From positions 1,116,001 to 1,180,000 of the forward strand of contig NZ_BIXZ01000001.1 of the NCBI RefSeq assembly GCF_005406125.1: a stretch of 64,000 nucleotides of DNA, written 5' to 3'. The position numbers and the translations under genes were made by a program. Shown piece by piece: positions 49,584 to 58,187 of the stretch. The DNA comes from Haloarcula mannanilytica. Its GTDB lineage: Archaea > Halobacteriota > Halobacteria > Halobacteriales > Haloarculaceae. Numbering within the stretch: position 1 is the stretch's first letter; each line of letters starts with the position of its first letter. The notes beneath the pieces are model-generated. The model had not been told where the DNA came from and ran no database searches. It saw only the letters and a list, made by a program, of their open reading frames with translations.

Positions 49584-52500
49584 GTGAGTTCGGTGCGTAA
49601 TCGTGCATTTGCCGCGCTGTTCGCGCTGCTGTTACTCGCGTCGCCAGCGACGACAGCACTGGGTGCTGGCGATGTCTCGTTCACCGGTGAAGTCAAGCTG
49701 TCTGGACAACCAGCATCCGATGGCACGACATTCTCTTACGACCTGACTGATCTGGACTCGGCCTCGACGCCGACAGTCGAGTTCACCGGCGAGACAGCGA
49801 CCGAATGGGATAACGAGACCTCGGCCGGCGTCAGTAGCGGGTCGAGTCTCGACCTGTCTGTCGCCGGCGATCAGGACCCGACCGGGCCGTCGGTGAATGG
49901 CGAGCCGGTCGTGGAGTTCACTGGGACTGAACAAACGACATCCTGGTCAGCGTCGGCGACCGGCGCGACCAGCGGCTCGACGAAATCGGTCTCGGTGCCT
50001 GGGAACGTCGACCCCGACGCCGAGACCGTCGAGTTCACCGGGACCGAGCAAACGACGGCTCGAACCGTCTCACAGTCGAACCTTGCGAACGGCGATTCGT
50101 TCAGTTACAGCGTCGGCGGGAATATCCCAGCAACGAACCCACAAGTGACGTTTACCGGAGATTCGACAACAGCCAGCGGGTCCGGTAGCGGGACCGGAAG
50201 CGGGTCGGTCGACGTTGGCGGGAATCTCCAACCGACCGACGAGAGCGTGTCGGTTACGGGAGACACGTCGACGACCTCTCAGACCCTGAGCGGGTCTATA
50301 CCCGCGGGAGGATCGGACTCAATCAGTCTAACGAGCAATCTCGACCCGAATGGCCCGTCGGCCAACGGCGAACCCACAATCCAAGTAACGGCGTCGAATT
50401 ACTCCCCCGGAGCGGCCTCGTGGAATTTCCCCAGCGATCAATACGATCCTAACACTCATGGGATACTAATTGATGTTAAAAAGAGTTCCATCGAGGAACT
50501 CAAACTGACCGGAGCGCCCAATCTGGAAGGGGCAACTGAGATTGAGGTCAGACGAGAAAGCGACGGCGATCTACTGACTAGCTATTCAGCGGACCCAAAC
50601 AACGGCAAAACAGTTACTATCCCGTGGGAGCAGGGCACCGGGGAATACGCGGTAGTGGTTCCGGATGCCACAAACACGGACTACCCCGTTCCATTAGAAG
50701 ATTTCTCGAATAACGAGGTATCGAACGCAGACGGAAACATCGTCGCCATTGGTGAGTACGTCGGGGGTTCGATAGCGAAGGGTGATCGAGCAAGCCTGCG
50801 GGTTTTTTCTGCTGTTGATTACGTCGAACCGCCGGGTTCGCCCACAATCAGCGCAAGTGACGGAACATCGGTAAGTTTCAGCAGTATGTCGAACGGAGAG
50901 ACGGTAACTAAAGAGTTCGACATCACCGAGTCAGCCACAAGTCTCAGCGTCAGTGCAAACAGTGGGCAGTACGATTTCACGTTAGATTACACGGAACGGA
51001 CCGCGACCGAGGACCCATCGATTGATATCGATGGAGACGGGACCGCTGAAGCCAGTTGGTCGGGGATATACTCGGCCGGGGCGTCGACAACCACCAAGTC
51101 CGTCGGCGGTCTCTCAGTCGGGGATAACAGCGTCTCGACTTCGACAACGAACGGCCCACAACCGGACTGGTCGCTGTCATGGACTGAGCGAACCGCAACC
51201 GAGGACCCGTCGATTGACTTGGACGGCGACGGGTCGACTGACGCCAGTTACACGGGCGTCCTGAAATCTGGCGAGACGCATACGGCGAGCGTCTCGGACC
51301 TCTCGACTGGCTCGCACACGGCCAGCGTCTCGACGGGCCACCAGGTCGACGTAGATATTGACATGACCGTGCGAACGGCCAGCGAGGACCCAGGCCTCGA
51401 CCTCGACGGCGACGGCGTCACTGATGCCAGCTATTCCGGCATCCTGCGCTCGGGCGAGACAGCGTCGGTCAGTGCCGAGACCCTGAGCGAGGGGTCGACG
51501 ACGCTCGAAACCTCGCTGACGGCTGGGTCTGTCGACTATACGGTCTCGGCGACTGGCCGCACCCACACCGAAGATCCGAGCGTCGATCTGGACGGCGACG
51601 GCTCAACCGAGGTTAGCCATTCGGGCATCATCTCGCCGGGGGCGACCGAGACGTACGAACTCGCCGACCTCTCGACCTCGACCAGCAGCGCGACGGTCTC
51701 GACGGCAGCTGGGACATCGGATGTGTCGTTCCGGTTCAAAGAGCGCCAGCGCTCGGTCGACCCGGCGATCATCATCAACGGGAACCGAGCGGGCTACACC
51801 GGAACACTCGACGACGGTCAGACGGTACAGGTCGACGGCTCCAGCTCGTGGCTGGCCTCGGGAGACAATACAGTTGAGGTCCGTGTCGGTGAGGGTGTCA
51901 GCAGCGACGCACCGAACCCGCAGGTCCAGATGGTCTACACCCACGACGCGACCGACCGGATCAACCAGACCTACACGGACGAAACATGGTCTGAGCGCTA
52001 CAACGTCGAGAAACAGTTCAATGCATCACAGAACGATGTCACAGTCGATCTGGACCACTCCAGCGAGATCGTCGCCGTCCGCTCGCTAGAGTATCGGACG
52101 AACGGCGGTTCGTGGCAGGAACTGACCAGCCAGGCCTACGAACTGAACGGGACGACTGTTCGGGCCGATATCGGCGATGTCCAGGCCGGCGACACGGTCG
52201 AAGTCCGCGATGCCGCCTCGAAGGTACAGGTCCACAACGGCGAGATCACCGTCGAGGAAACGACGGCTCCCGGTCAACGCCTCGATACGGCCATTCGAAT
52301 GGACTCGTGGAGTTCGGACAGCTACATCAAGGTCCGCAACAGCAGTGACCTCGTTCGCTACACCTACAACGAGTCCTGGTCAGCTCCCGACGAGTACGTG
52401 GAGATTTACGAGACTGGTGAACAGCGCCTCTACATGCCGGGCGCGTCGGGCGGCTCGCTCGCCCGCGTCTCGACTATCCCAGTAGAGGTTGACGCCGAGA

Positions 52501-53192
52501 CCGGCGGCGCGAGAGTCAGTGTCGAGGACCCGACCAGATCGGAACCGGAGTTCGTCGTCGATCCTGGTCCCGGCGGCTCGGGCGACACGGTCGCGTTCAC
52601 GTATCTGAACGCCCAAGACGACACGGACTACGTCCTCTGGTCGGCCACTGAGGAAATCGTCCGAGATTCGGGAACGGCGAACTCGCCCATCACACTGACT
52701 GACGACGACAGCGACGAGACGCTGGCGTTCCTGATCGACGACACCGGATCGAGTGGGCCGACCAACGAAACCGGCCCAACCAGTCTCGACGAACTCTCCG
52801 GTGCCGCACAGGGTGCGGTCGGGTCGACCTCGCTCGGTGATGTGGGTATCATCGTCGTGGTCGCGGTCGTCATCGCTGGCGCGTGGGTCATCTCTCGGCA
52901 GTTCGGCGACGCAAACCTGGGCTGGCAGACGCTGTTCGTCGCGGAGGCCGTCGTCGGCGGTGTGCTCGCCTTAGAGCTGCTGTCGCAGTATTCGCTGGCG
53001 GGCGGTATCGCGGTCGGTTTCGCCCGGTTCCTCGAAGGTGTCGGGCTCGGGTTGGCCGAGGCGATGCCGCTGGCACTGATCGTCGTGGGTGCACTCGGCT
53101 ATCTCGCCGTCCGTCGCTGGGGGCGTCCCCAGGTCGTCGTGAATCGGTCGTTCAGTCTTGGCGGCAGCGAACGAGGTGAAAACCGGAAGTAA
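49584..53192 (+). CDS. Giant repeat-containing surface protein with C-terminal membrane domain (1202 aa)
   Basis: Signal peptide (FAALFALLLLASPATTALGA). Residues about 30-260 consist of beta repeats with an FTG core (VEFTGTEQTT and variants). Five 61-64-residue repeats (DNA starts 50991, 51183, 51366, 51552, 51738) each contain RT.TEDPS-x-DxDGDG, an Asp-rich loop like calcium-binding loops; the fifth has lost the loop. Further beta domains follow, then three to four transmembrane helices (about 1090-1180) and a basic tail. GTG at 49584 follows a long GGAGGGGGGAGGGG ribosome binding site. An adhesin, fibre or spike of the particle is the likely role. Confidence 0.72.
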   Translation: MSSVRNRAFAALFALLLLASPATTALGAGDVSFTGEVKLSGQPASDGTTFSYDLTDLDSASTPTVEFTGETATEWDNETSAGVSSGSSLDLSVAGDQDPTGPSVNGEPVVEFTGTEQTTSWSASATGATSGSTKSVSVPGNVDPDAETVEFTGTEQTTARTVSQSNLANGDSFSYSVGGNIPATNPQVTFTGDSTTASGSGSGTGSGSVDVGGNLQPTDESVSVTGDTSTTSQTLSGSIPAGGSDSISLTSNLDPNGPSANGEPTIQVTASNYSPGAASWNFPSDQYDPNTHGILIDVKKSSIEELKLTGAPNLEGATEIEVRRESDGDLLTSYSADPNNGKTVTIPWEQGTGEYAVVVPDATNTDYPVPLEDFSNNEVSNADGNIVAIGEYVGGSIAKGDRASLRVFSAVDYVEPPGSPTISASDGTSVSFSSMSNGETVTKEFDITESATSLSVSANSGQYDFTLDYTERTATEDPSIDIDGDGTAEASWSGIYSAGASTTTKSVGGLSVGDNSVSTSTTNGPQPDWSLSWTERTATEDPSIDLDGDGSTDASYTGVLKSGETHTASVSDLSTGSHTASVSTGHQVDVDIDMTVRTASEDPGLDLDGDGVTDASYSGILRSGETASVSAETLSEGSTTLETSLTAGSVDYTVSATGRTHTEDPSVDLDGDGSTEVSHSGIISPGATETYELADLSTSTSSATVSTAAGTSDVSFRFKERQRSVDPAIIINGNRAGYTGTLDDGQTVQVDGSSSWLASGDNTVEVRVGEGVSSDAPNPQVQMVYTHDATDRINQTYTDETWSERYNVEKQFNASQNDVTVDLDHSSEIVAVRSLEYRTNGGSWQELTSQAYELNGTTVRADIGDVQAGDTVEVRDAASKVQVHNGEITVEETTAPGQRLDTAIRMDSWSSDSYIKVRNSSDLVRYTYNESWSAPDEYVEIYETGEQRLYMPGASGGSLARVSTIPVEVDAETGGARVSVEDPTRSEPEFVVDPGPGGSGDTVAFTYLNAQDDTDYVLWSATEEIVRDSGTANSPITLTDDDSDETLAFLIDDTGSSGPTNETGPTSLDELSGAAQGAVGSTSLGDVGIIVVVAVVIAGAWVISRQFGDANLGWQTLFVAEAVVGGVLALELLSQYSLAGGIAVGFARFLEGVGLGLAEAMPLALIVVGALGYLAVRRWGRPQVVVNRSFSLGGSERGENRK

Positions 53193-53479
53193 TGGTCGTC
53201 GCTGACCTCTTGCACTCGCTGGGTGTCAGCGGGTCCATCGTCACGATAGCTGTGGCGCTGGTCGGACTGAAACACGGGCGGGAGATTCTGGCGCTGTTCG
53301 GAACGCTGGGCCTCGCAGCTCGCGTTGCTGGCGTACTCCTGTTCGTGTTCGTTGTCGTCTCGTCTGGGCTGGTTCCGGGGCTTCAGATATCCGTCGATGC
53401 GAACCTCACAGTGTTGGGACGGCTGGTCGCAGATGGGTTCGATCTCGTGGCTGACGGGCTCCGGGTGGTCCTGCCATGA
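53192..53479 (+). CDS. Small membrane protein (95 aa)
   Basis: 95 residues, hydrophobic throughout (LHSLGVSGSIVTIAVALVGL, LGLAARVAGVLLFVFVVVSS, then an amphipathic C-terminal helix). Starts at the last base of the giant gene. Possibly a partner of its membrane domain. Confidence 0.6.
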   Translation: MVVADLLHSLGVSGSIVTIAVALVGLKHGREILALFGTLGLAARVAGVLLFVFVVVSSGLVPGLQISVDANLTVLGRLVADGFDLVADGLRVVLP

Positions 53480-53571
53480 GCAAGCTCGACGAGTCGACAC
53501 TGGTCGCCTGCGTGCGGTGCGCAGCCGAACAACGGCGGACGGGCTGGTGTCCAGCCTGCGGCCGTCGTTGA
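53476..53571 (+). CDS. Very small zinc-ribbon protein (31 aa)
   Basis: MSKLDESTLVACVRCAAEQR then TGWCPACGRR: two CxxC pairs in 31 residues. The ATG overlaps the TGA of the preceding gene (ATGA), which supports translation. Last gene of the operon that starts at 40625. Confidence 0.55.
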   Translation: MSKLDESTLVACVRCAAEQRRTGWCPACGRR

Positions 53572-53820
53572 CGCTCCTTCTGACAACCCCTTCGTTTCTC
53601 CTGGTTCATCTGGAGTCTGCGGTGCGGGGGCGGTAGTATTGCGGTTTTGCGGTGCGGTCCAGCCCGACCGAAGGGAGGGGTGGGTATTTGGATTCTGTAC
53701 CATTCGGTACACGCCCGAAGGGGGCCTTGCCCAACTGGTGCGAAAGCGACCGCGACAACCGGTGCTGGTGAGGCGACCACCCCAAAAAATTACACCGACG
53801 AACGGCCCGGAACGCGGGTT
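53572..53820. other. Gap between convergent operons
   Basis: About 250 bp without a supported gene. No clear hairpin with T-run was seen that would separate the two converging transcripts. Confidence 0.35.
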
Positions 53821-53830
53821 ACTTATAAAG
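53821..53830 (+). promoter_or_regulatory. Promoter-like element antisense to the winged-helix gene
   Basis: ACTTATAAAG is a good archaeal TATA box. It lies 22-30 bases before an ATG at 53852 and points into the 3' end of the gene encoded on the other strand, so it could drive an antisense RNA or a small protein. Confidence 0.45.
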
Positions 53831-53851
53831 GAACGACACCGCTGAACAGTG

Positions 53852-54010
53852 ATGCCTCTCTGCCGGAGCCGTCTACCAGATGGGTCGGTCCACGTTGTGC
53901 TTACCGAGGAACCGGCCGTTGTTCACGATCCGGCGGTCCTTCCGCACCTCGCCATCGAGACCAGTCCAGTCGATGAGCGCGTTCTCGAAGCGCTCGGTCG
54001 GCACGGATGA
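53852..54010 (+). CDS. Possible small protein or antisense transcript (52 aa)
   Basis: 52 codons from ATG 53852, starting MPLCRSRLPDGSVHVVLTEE and ending EALGRHG. The correct promoter spacing for a leaderless gene is its only independent support. It overlaps the 3' end of the 553-residue gene by 138 bases in antisense, and GC-rich antisense frames often look coding, so an RNA without translation is equally likely. Confidence 0.3.
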   Translation: MPLCRSRLPDGSVHVVLTEEPAVVHDPAVLPHLAIETSPVDERVLEALGRHG

Positions 54011-55534
54011 ACCCTCCGCAGCATCGAGCCCCGAACGGAGTATCTTCAAGATCTCCTGCAAGCTGACCGGTCGCTTCAGCTCCATCTCCATCGGGTCCTG
54101 CGTCGAATGGACGACGATGCCGTGGCGGTTGGCCCATCGCTCCAGGGCGCTGGGATCGTCGTCCTCGCTACGGCGTGAGAACGGTGACGCACGTTCGGCG
54201 ACCCGCTCCAGTGCGTCCATCGTCGTGTCCTTCGCGGCCTGCCAGCGCTCGGCCACAGTCTCGATCTGGTCGCGAACGACGCCGTCGCGGAACTGGACCA
54301 TGCCGTTGTCGATCTCGATGATATCGGAGAACTTCTCGGCGGCGCGGTACACCGTTGAGGCCGACTTCCCGGCTTCCTCAGCGACATCCTGGTAGTGTCG
54401 CCCGCCACCGTCAGTCATCGCGACCAGCACGTCCCACTCACTCTCGGTGGTCTCCGGGCCACGGAGCTGGTCGACTGCATCGGCACGGGTCTGCTGTTCG
54501 AGATCGGGCATCGGGTTCGGATAGACCTCGACCGCGTCGTCGGCCTGTCCGGGCTCGAAGTACGGGTCCTCGATCCACACGTCCGAGTCCGGTGCGAAGT
54601 CGACGCCAGCCCAGTGCAACGCGTTCACGACGGTTTCCCGGAACTCGCCGACGGCGGACTCGTAGCCGGTCCACTGGATCGGTGACTCGCCGTCAGGGTA
54701 GTAGTCCGCCCAGTACTGACACTCGATCTTGTGGTGATACAGCGGATCGTCGCCGGTGTCCTCCGAACGGACCCATTTGGGCTGGTAGCACTTCAGGCGC
54801 TTCGCGAGCGACTGCTCGGGCAGGAGCCGCTGCCAGTTCTCAGGAGACAGCGATACAGCCTCGTAGTGGCCCTTGATATCTTCGTGGTCCCACTTGTGCT
54901 CGCCACGACCTCGACCGTTCGAGAACTGGGCGATGTGTTCGAGTACGCCGCCCTTGCCGGCGATACAGCCGGTTGCAGTCTCACGGTCGATCCGACCGTA
55001 GAGTTCCAACGCGTAGATCGACGACCACTCGTGAGGGCGCTGGAAGTACCCGCCGTCGATGCCGAGGTGTGACGCCAACGACTGGAGTAGTGCCAGCACC
55101 TCAAACTGCGAGAGGTTCGTCGATTCGACCTGAACGCGGATGGACTCAGGACACTCCGTCGGCATCCCGCCGATGAGATCGCCCGTGTCCTTGTTCTTCG
55201 CGTTGGGATAGCCTGGTCGGAACTTGAAATTCGCGCCCCTCTCGTTGTTCGGGTCGTCGGCAGCATAGGCGCTGATGCTGTACTCGTTCATGCCGCCGTC
55301 GAAGGTGGCCTGTGGCGGAGCTTCGAGCTGCCCTTCCCAGAACGAAGATTTCGTGATCTCCATCTGTTTACCCAGACAGGGGAACGTCTCGTCGTGCTCG
55401 TCCAGGTCGGGCTCGAACTGACTGACCATCGCCCAGTACGGTGATAGCTTGTCGTTGTCGAAGATGAGGTTCGCACCGATGCGGTGGGGCTGAAGGTCGA
55501 TGACCTCCTCGATGCTGGTCGAGGCTCGATTCAC
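53873..55534 (-). CDS. Large winged-helix protein of plasmid/virus type (553 aa)
   Basis: 553 residues. The N-terminal 340 residues have no known fold; they contain Trp-rich stretches (WDHEDIKGHYEAVSLSPENW, KWVRSEDTGDD). A winged helix follows at about 365-430 (EWDVLVAMTDGGGRHYQDVAEEAGKSASTVYRAAEKF), then a helical C-terminus. Such proteins are frequent on haloarchaeal plasmids and proviruses and could be a replication or partition protein, or a regulator. It is the last gene of the right-end operon. Confidence 0.62.
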   Translation of the reverse strand: MNRASTSIEEVIDLQPHRIGANLIFDNDKLSPYWAMVSQFEPDLDEHDETFPCLGKQMEITKSSFWEGQLEAPPQATFDGGMNEYSISAYAADDPNNERGANFKFRPGYPNAKNKDTGDLIGGMPTECPESIRVQVESTNLSQFEVLALLQSLASHLGIDGGYFQRPHEWSSIYALELYGRIDRETATGCIAGKGGVLEHIAQFSNGRGRGEHKWDHEDIKGHYEAVSLSPENWQRLLPEQSLAKRLKCYQPKWVRSEDTGDDPLYHHKIECQYWADYYPDGESPIQWTGYESAVGEFRETVVNALHWAGVDFAPDSDVWIEDPYFEPGQADDAVEVYPNPMPDLEQQTRADAVDQLRGPETTESEWDVLVAMTDGGGRHYQDVAEEAGKSASTVYRAAEKFSDIIEIDNGMVQFRDGVVRDQIETVAERWQAAKDTTMDALERVAERASPFSRRSEDDDPSALERWANRHGIVVHSTQDPMEMELKRPVSLQEILKILRSGLDAAEGSSVPTERFENALIDWTGLDGEVRKDRRIVNNGRFLGKHNVDRPIW

Positions 55535-56037
55535 TGATCTTCACCCCCGTCGGTCGCGAACGCGCCAATCGTCGAAGCCTCAGTCGTCGGACTCGTCTCG
55601 CTGGTGTCGACGCCACCGGATTGGTAGCTCTCGACGAGTCGCTGGGCCGCTGCCTTGTCGCGCTCGCGGAGTTCCTCGGCAGTCACACCTTCCTCGCCGT
55701 CGCAACACTCACACGGGCGACGTGGGCCACAGGGCAAGCGGTCAGGCCGCTCGCCGTGGAGTTCAAGCCACTCCTCGCGCTGGTCGAGGCGCTGCATGAG
55801 CTTCGCCCGCGGCTCCCGATCATCGCGAGCGGCCAGCCGGCGCTCGACCGCGCGCCAGGCACGAACTCGCTGGAGCGAGTCCATCCCGTCGATGAGCGCG
55901 AACACCATCTTCCGACGGGCGGCATGCGAGAGCAGATCCCAGTCGAGCCACCGCGCCGGGTCCTCATCGAGCTGGTCGCGGAGCCGGTCGCAGTGCAGCC
56001 GCTCGCGGCGGTCGCTGGACTGATTCGTCGACGGCAT
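55531..56037 (-). CDS. Hypothetical protein (168 aa)
   Basis: 168 residues, mostly helical. RRERLHCDRLRDQLDEDPARWLDWDLLSHAARRKMVFALI and a Cys cluster LPCGPRRPCECCDGEEG, which may bind a metal, then a disordered Thr/Ser-rich end. It overlaps the winged-helix gene by four bases, and its start touches the methyltransferase stop. Confidence 0.55.
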   Translation of the reverse strand: MPSTNQSSDRRERLHCDRLRDQLDEDPARWLDWDLLSHAARRKMVFALIDGMDSLQRVRAWRAVERRLAARDDREPRAKLMQRLDQREEWLELHGERPDRLPCGPRRPCECCDGEEGVTAEELRERDKAAAQRLVESYQSGGVDTSETSPTTEASTIGAFATDGGEDQ

Positions 56038-56849
56038 TACGCACCGTCACCTCCAGAGCCGTCAGTGGTTGCCTGGCTTGAACAGTTGTTTCCGCCGTTT
56101 GCGACCGCAACAAACGATTCAGTCAGGAACTGCTGACGGTCAACGTCGTCCGGGAGGGGAATCTCGGGAAATGAGGGGCAGTAGTGCAGGAGATACTGCA
56201 CCAGTTCGCGCGGCATGGCGCTCCGAATCTCCTGGCGGTCCCAGTGTTCTGGTACGCTCTTCGTCCGGGCCAGAGGTTTCTTCGACTGCCAGTCTCCGGT
56301 CCGCGTGAAATGACCAGCCTCGGCTTCACCGTCGTCGAGGCGGTCAGGACACGGATAACTCGTTTCGAAGTGGCGTTCAAGATCGAAGGGGAGACCGACA
56401 CCAAATCCGTTGATACGCGTTGGCTCGCGGATATCCTCACAGTTCGCTACGTTCTCGATGATATACTCATCGGGATCGATTGCTTCGAGGACCGTGCGGA
56501 CGTTCAAGTCGGCAAACGTGGGGTAGTAGTCGCGCGGGTCATCGAAGCCGATTTGGTTACAGTTCGACCAAGAGACCGTCGAGTACGCCAGACATGGCGG
56601 ACTCATCCAGAGGATAACGATGTCGTACTCGGTCAGGTAGTACCACGTCGCGTTGATGACTTGGCCGACGCTGCTGGCGTCGCACTGGACAAAATCCCCC
56701 GGATACGTATCACTGTAGTCGGTGATGTCGATACCGATATGGTCAACCGGCAGATCGTACTCGTCAATAATCGCGTTGAGGGCGTAGCCGACACCACCTG
56801 GTCCGCTGTAGATGTCGACAAATGCGATTCGTTCAGTACCGTTCGACAT
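56037..56849 (-). CDS. DNA cytosine-5 methyltransferase
   Basis: 270 residues from ATG 56849. Motif I FVDIYSGPGGVGYAL (11-24), motif IV MSPPCLAYS with catalytic Cys in PPC (84-86), motif VI YIIENVAN with ENV (132-134). It is short for a C5 methylase, and the target-recognition region (about 150-230) is brief, so specificity may be unusual. The adjacent gene encodes a nuclease-like protein; together they may form a restriction-modification system. Confidence 0.82.
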   Translation of the reverse strand: MSNGTERIAFVDIYSGPGGVGYALNAIIDEYDLPVDHIGIDITDYSDTYPGDFVQCDASSVGQVINATWYYLTEYDIVILWMSPPCLAYSTVSWSNCNQIGFDDPRDYYPTFADLNVRTVLEAIDPDEYIIENVANCEDIREPTRINGFGVGLPFDLERHFETSYPCPDRLDDGEAEAGHFTRTGDWQSKKPLARTKSVPEHWDRQEIRSAMPRELVQYLLHYCPSFPEIPLPDDVDRQQFLTESFVAVANGGNNCSSQATTDGSGGDGA

Positions 56850-56850
56850 C

Positions 56851-57360
56851 TCACCGCTCACCTCCGACAACTTCCGGATCGAGTACCTCCGACCAGCGAA
56901 GCTGGGCGCACGTCTCCTCGCTCCGGTCAACGTCGTACCACCGACCGCGGAGGTGTTCGTCAACGATGCTCGCCGGCACGACGGCGATAGCGGCTACCTC
57001 CTTCGTGGCGTCAGACTCATAGACGACCAGCAGGTAGGTCTCTGCGTGGTCGAGGAGCCAGCCGTGCTGCCCGGTCTCCCGACCTTTGAAACACCACGAC
57101 CCGTGGGCTGTCGTCGATCCCTTCGAGCGCTTGCGAATGCAAGCCTTGATCTCCAAAGGCGACCCGGCCTCGACGAGTGGCGTCGACCAGCGCACGGGCA
57201 CGCCAGCGGCCGCGGTCGAGGGCTCGAACAGACCGGTCGTGACCGCGTCGAAGTGATCGTCCGCGTCGGCGGCCGCCTCGATCACGTCGATGGCGTCAAC
57301 GACCAGCGTCTCGACATCCATCCCAATCGCCTTCGGCTGAGCGAACGGTTCGGTACTCAC
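56851..57360 (-). CDS. PD-(D/E)XK nuclease-like protein next to the methylase
   Basis: 169 residues with a GTG start overlapping the stop of the previous small gene (GTGA). A conserved-looking nuclease core: SPLEIKACIRKR with Glu70-x-Lys72, then FKGRETGQHGWLLDHAETYLLVVYE as the next strand-helix. This is the usual second half of the PD-(D/E)XK fold; an upstream acidic partner is not certain. The position one base before the cytosine methylase suggests a restriction endonuclease or modification-dependent nuclease. Confidence 0.6.
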   Translation of the reverse strand: MSTEPFAQPKAIGMDVETLVVDAIDVIEAAADADDHFDAVTTGLFEPSTAAAGVPVRWSTPLVEAGSPLEIKACIRKRSKGSTTAHGSWCFKGRETGQHGWLLDHAETYLLVVYESDATKEVAAIAVVPASIVDEHLRGRWYDVDRSEETCAQLRWSEVLDPEVVGGER

Positions 57361-57488
57361 GAGGCGACCCTCCAGAACCGCGAGAAGTGCTCACGACTGG
57401 TCCAGGGCTTTACGACCGCGCTCCCGCCGCCGTAGGCCCAGACGGTCGCGCCCAGCAGGTGTTCGCGGGCGATGCTACGCACCGCCAT
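57357..57488 (-). CDS. Small ORF coupled to the nuclease gene (43 aa)
   Basis: MAVRSIAREHLLGATVWAYG... 43 residues ending in FSRFWRVAS. It overlaps the preceding zinc-finger gene by 14 bases, and its TGA shares bases with the GTG of the nuclease gene. These overlaps, rather than any motif, support it as a real coupled gene. Confidence 0.45.
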   Translation of the reverse strand: MAVRSIAREHLLGATVWAYGGGSAVVKPWTSREHFSRFWRVAS

Positions 57489-57675
57489 CACCTCCCGAGA
57501 GGTCACCATCAGCACGGAACACCCGTGACGAGTCCTTTCGCGTGGAACAGCGCGGACAGAGTTCGTCGGTGACGGGCTCGCCCTCGTCGGCGGGCTGGTT
57601 CGGGCGGAGGTAGTGATAGCGGTCGCCCGTCGGCGTCTCCTCACCACAGCCGTCGCAGGTGAAGGTGTCACTCAC
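57475..57675 (-). CDS. Zinc-ribbon protein (66 aa)
   Basis: TFTCDGCGEETPTGDRYHYL and ELCPRCSTRKDSSRVF: a two-CxxC zinc ribbon in 66 residues with an acidic linker. GTG start overlapping the upstream stop (GTGA). Confidence 0.62.
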   Translation of the reverse strand: MSDTFTCDGCGEETPTGDRYHYLRPNQPADEGEPVTDELCPRCSTRKDSSRVFRADGDLSGGDGGA

Positions 57676-58187
57676 TGCGACCCCTCCTGATCAGTGGGCG
57701 TGGCCGCTGGAAACTGTGGATTTAGACTCCCTGCTATCGCAAGGGCGACATTTTCACAGGTTCCAGATGTAGTCTGATATGGGAACGGAGACCCCTCGAA
57801 CGGGGAAGATTCAGAACTCACAACACTGAGAGCAGCGTTCCCACCGGTACCGGAGTGCGAGTGCTGCGCCGTGAAGGTGAAAGAGCGCAATACTCGCACT
57901 CCAAACACACATCCCCCCAACCTCGAACTATGATAAGTTCCATCTGAGGACTGCCCACCATCAGTCATCGGCTCGCCGCCGTCGGGGCGGGCGCGACTGT
58001 TTTCGTTCGCTTGCGCCCGGACGCGGTTGGCCTGTCGCGGCTGGAACTCACAGAAGTGCCGCCAGATGAGTTGCCACTGCCGCTCACAGGGGCCACACAT
58101 TTCCCGCGTCTGGCCGTCGGGCCAGCGCATCCGGCAGGTCCGGCCGACAGCGCCACAAGAGTCACACACGTCGTCGTGTGAGACCAT
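57672..58187 (-). CDS. Zinc-finger protein with variable tail (171 aa)
   Basis: The first 50 residues are a zinc finger (DDVCDSCGAVGRTCRM, then MCGPCERQWQLIWRHFC). The rest is Ser/Gly-rich and of a different character, with QHSHSGTGGNAALS and no predicted structure, so it may be the result of a frame change or a fused, poorly conserved tail. Confidence 0.5.
   Translation of the reverse strand: MVSHDDVCDSCGAVGRTCRMRWPDGQTREMCGPCERQWQLIWRHFCEFQPRQANRVRAQANENSRARPDGGEPMTDGGQSSDGTYHSSRLGGCVFGVRVLRSFTFTAQHSHSGTGGNAALSVVSSESSPFEGSPFPYQTTSGTCENVALAIAGSLNPQFPAATPTDQEGSQ

Noticed and set aside
49677-51920. CRISPR or satellite repeats in the giant gene
   Set aside because: The periodicity is at protein level (61-64 residues, in frame) and belongs to a coding sequence.
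40625-53571. Classical conjugation operon
   Set aside because: No relaxase, VirB4-like or pilin gene recognised; only one P-loop ATPase.
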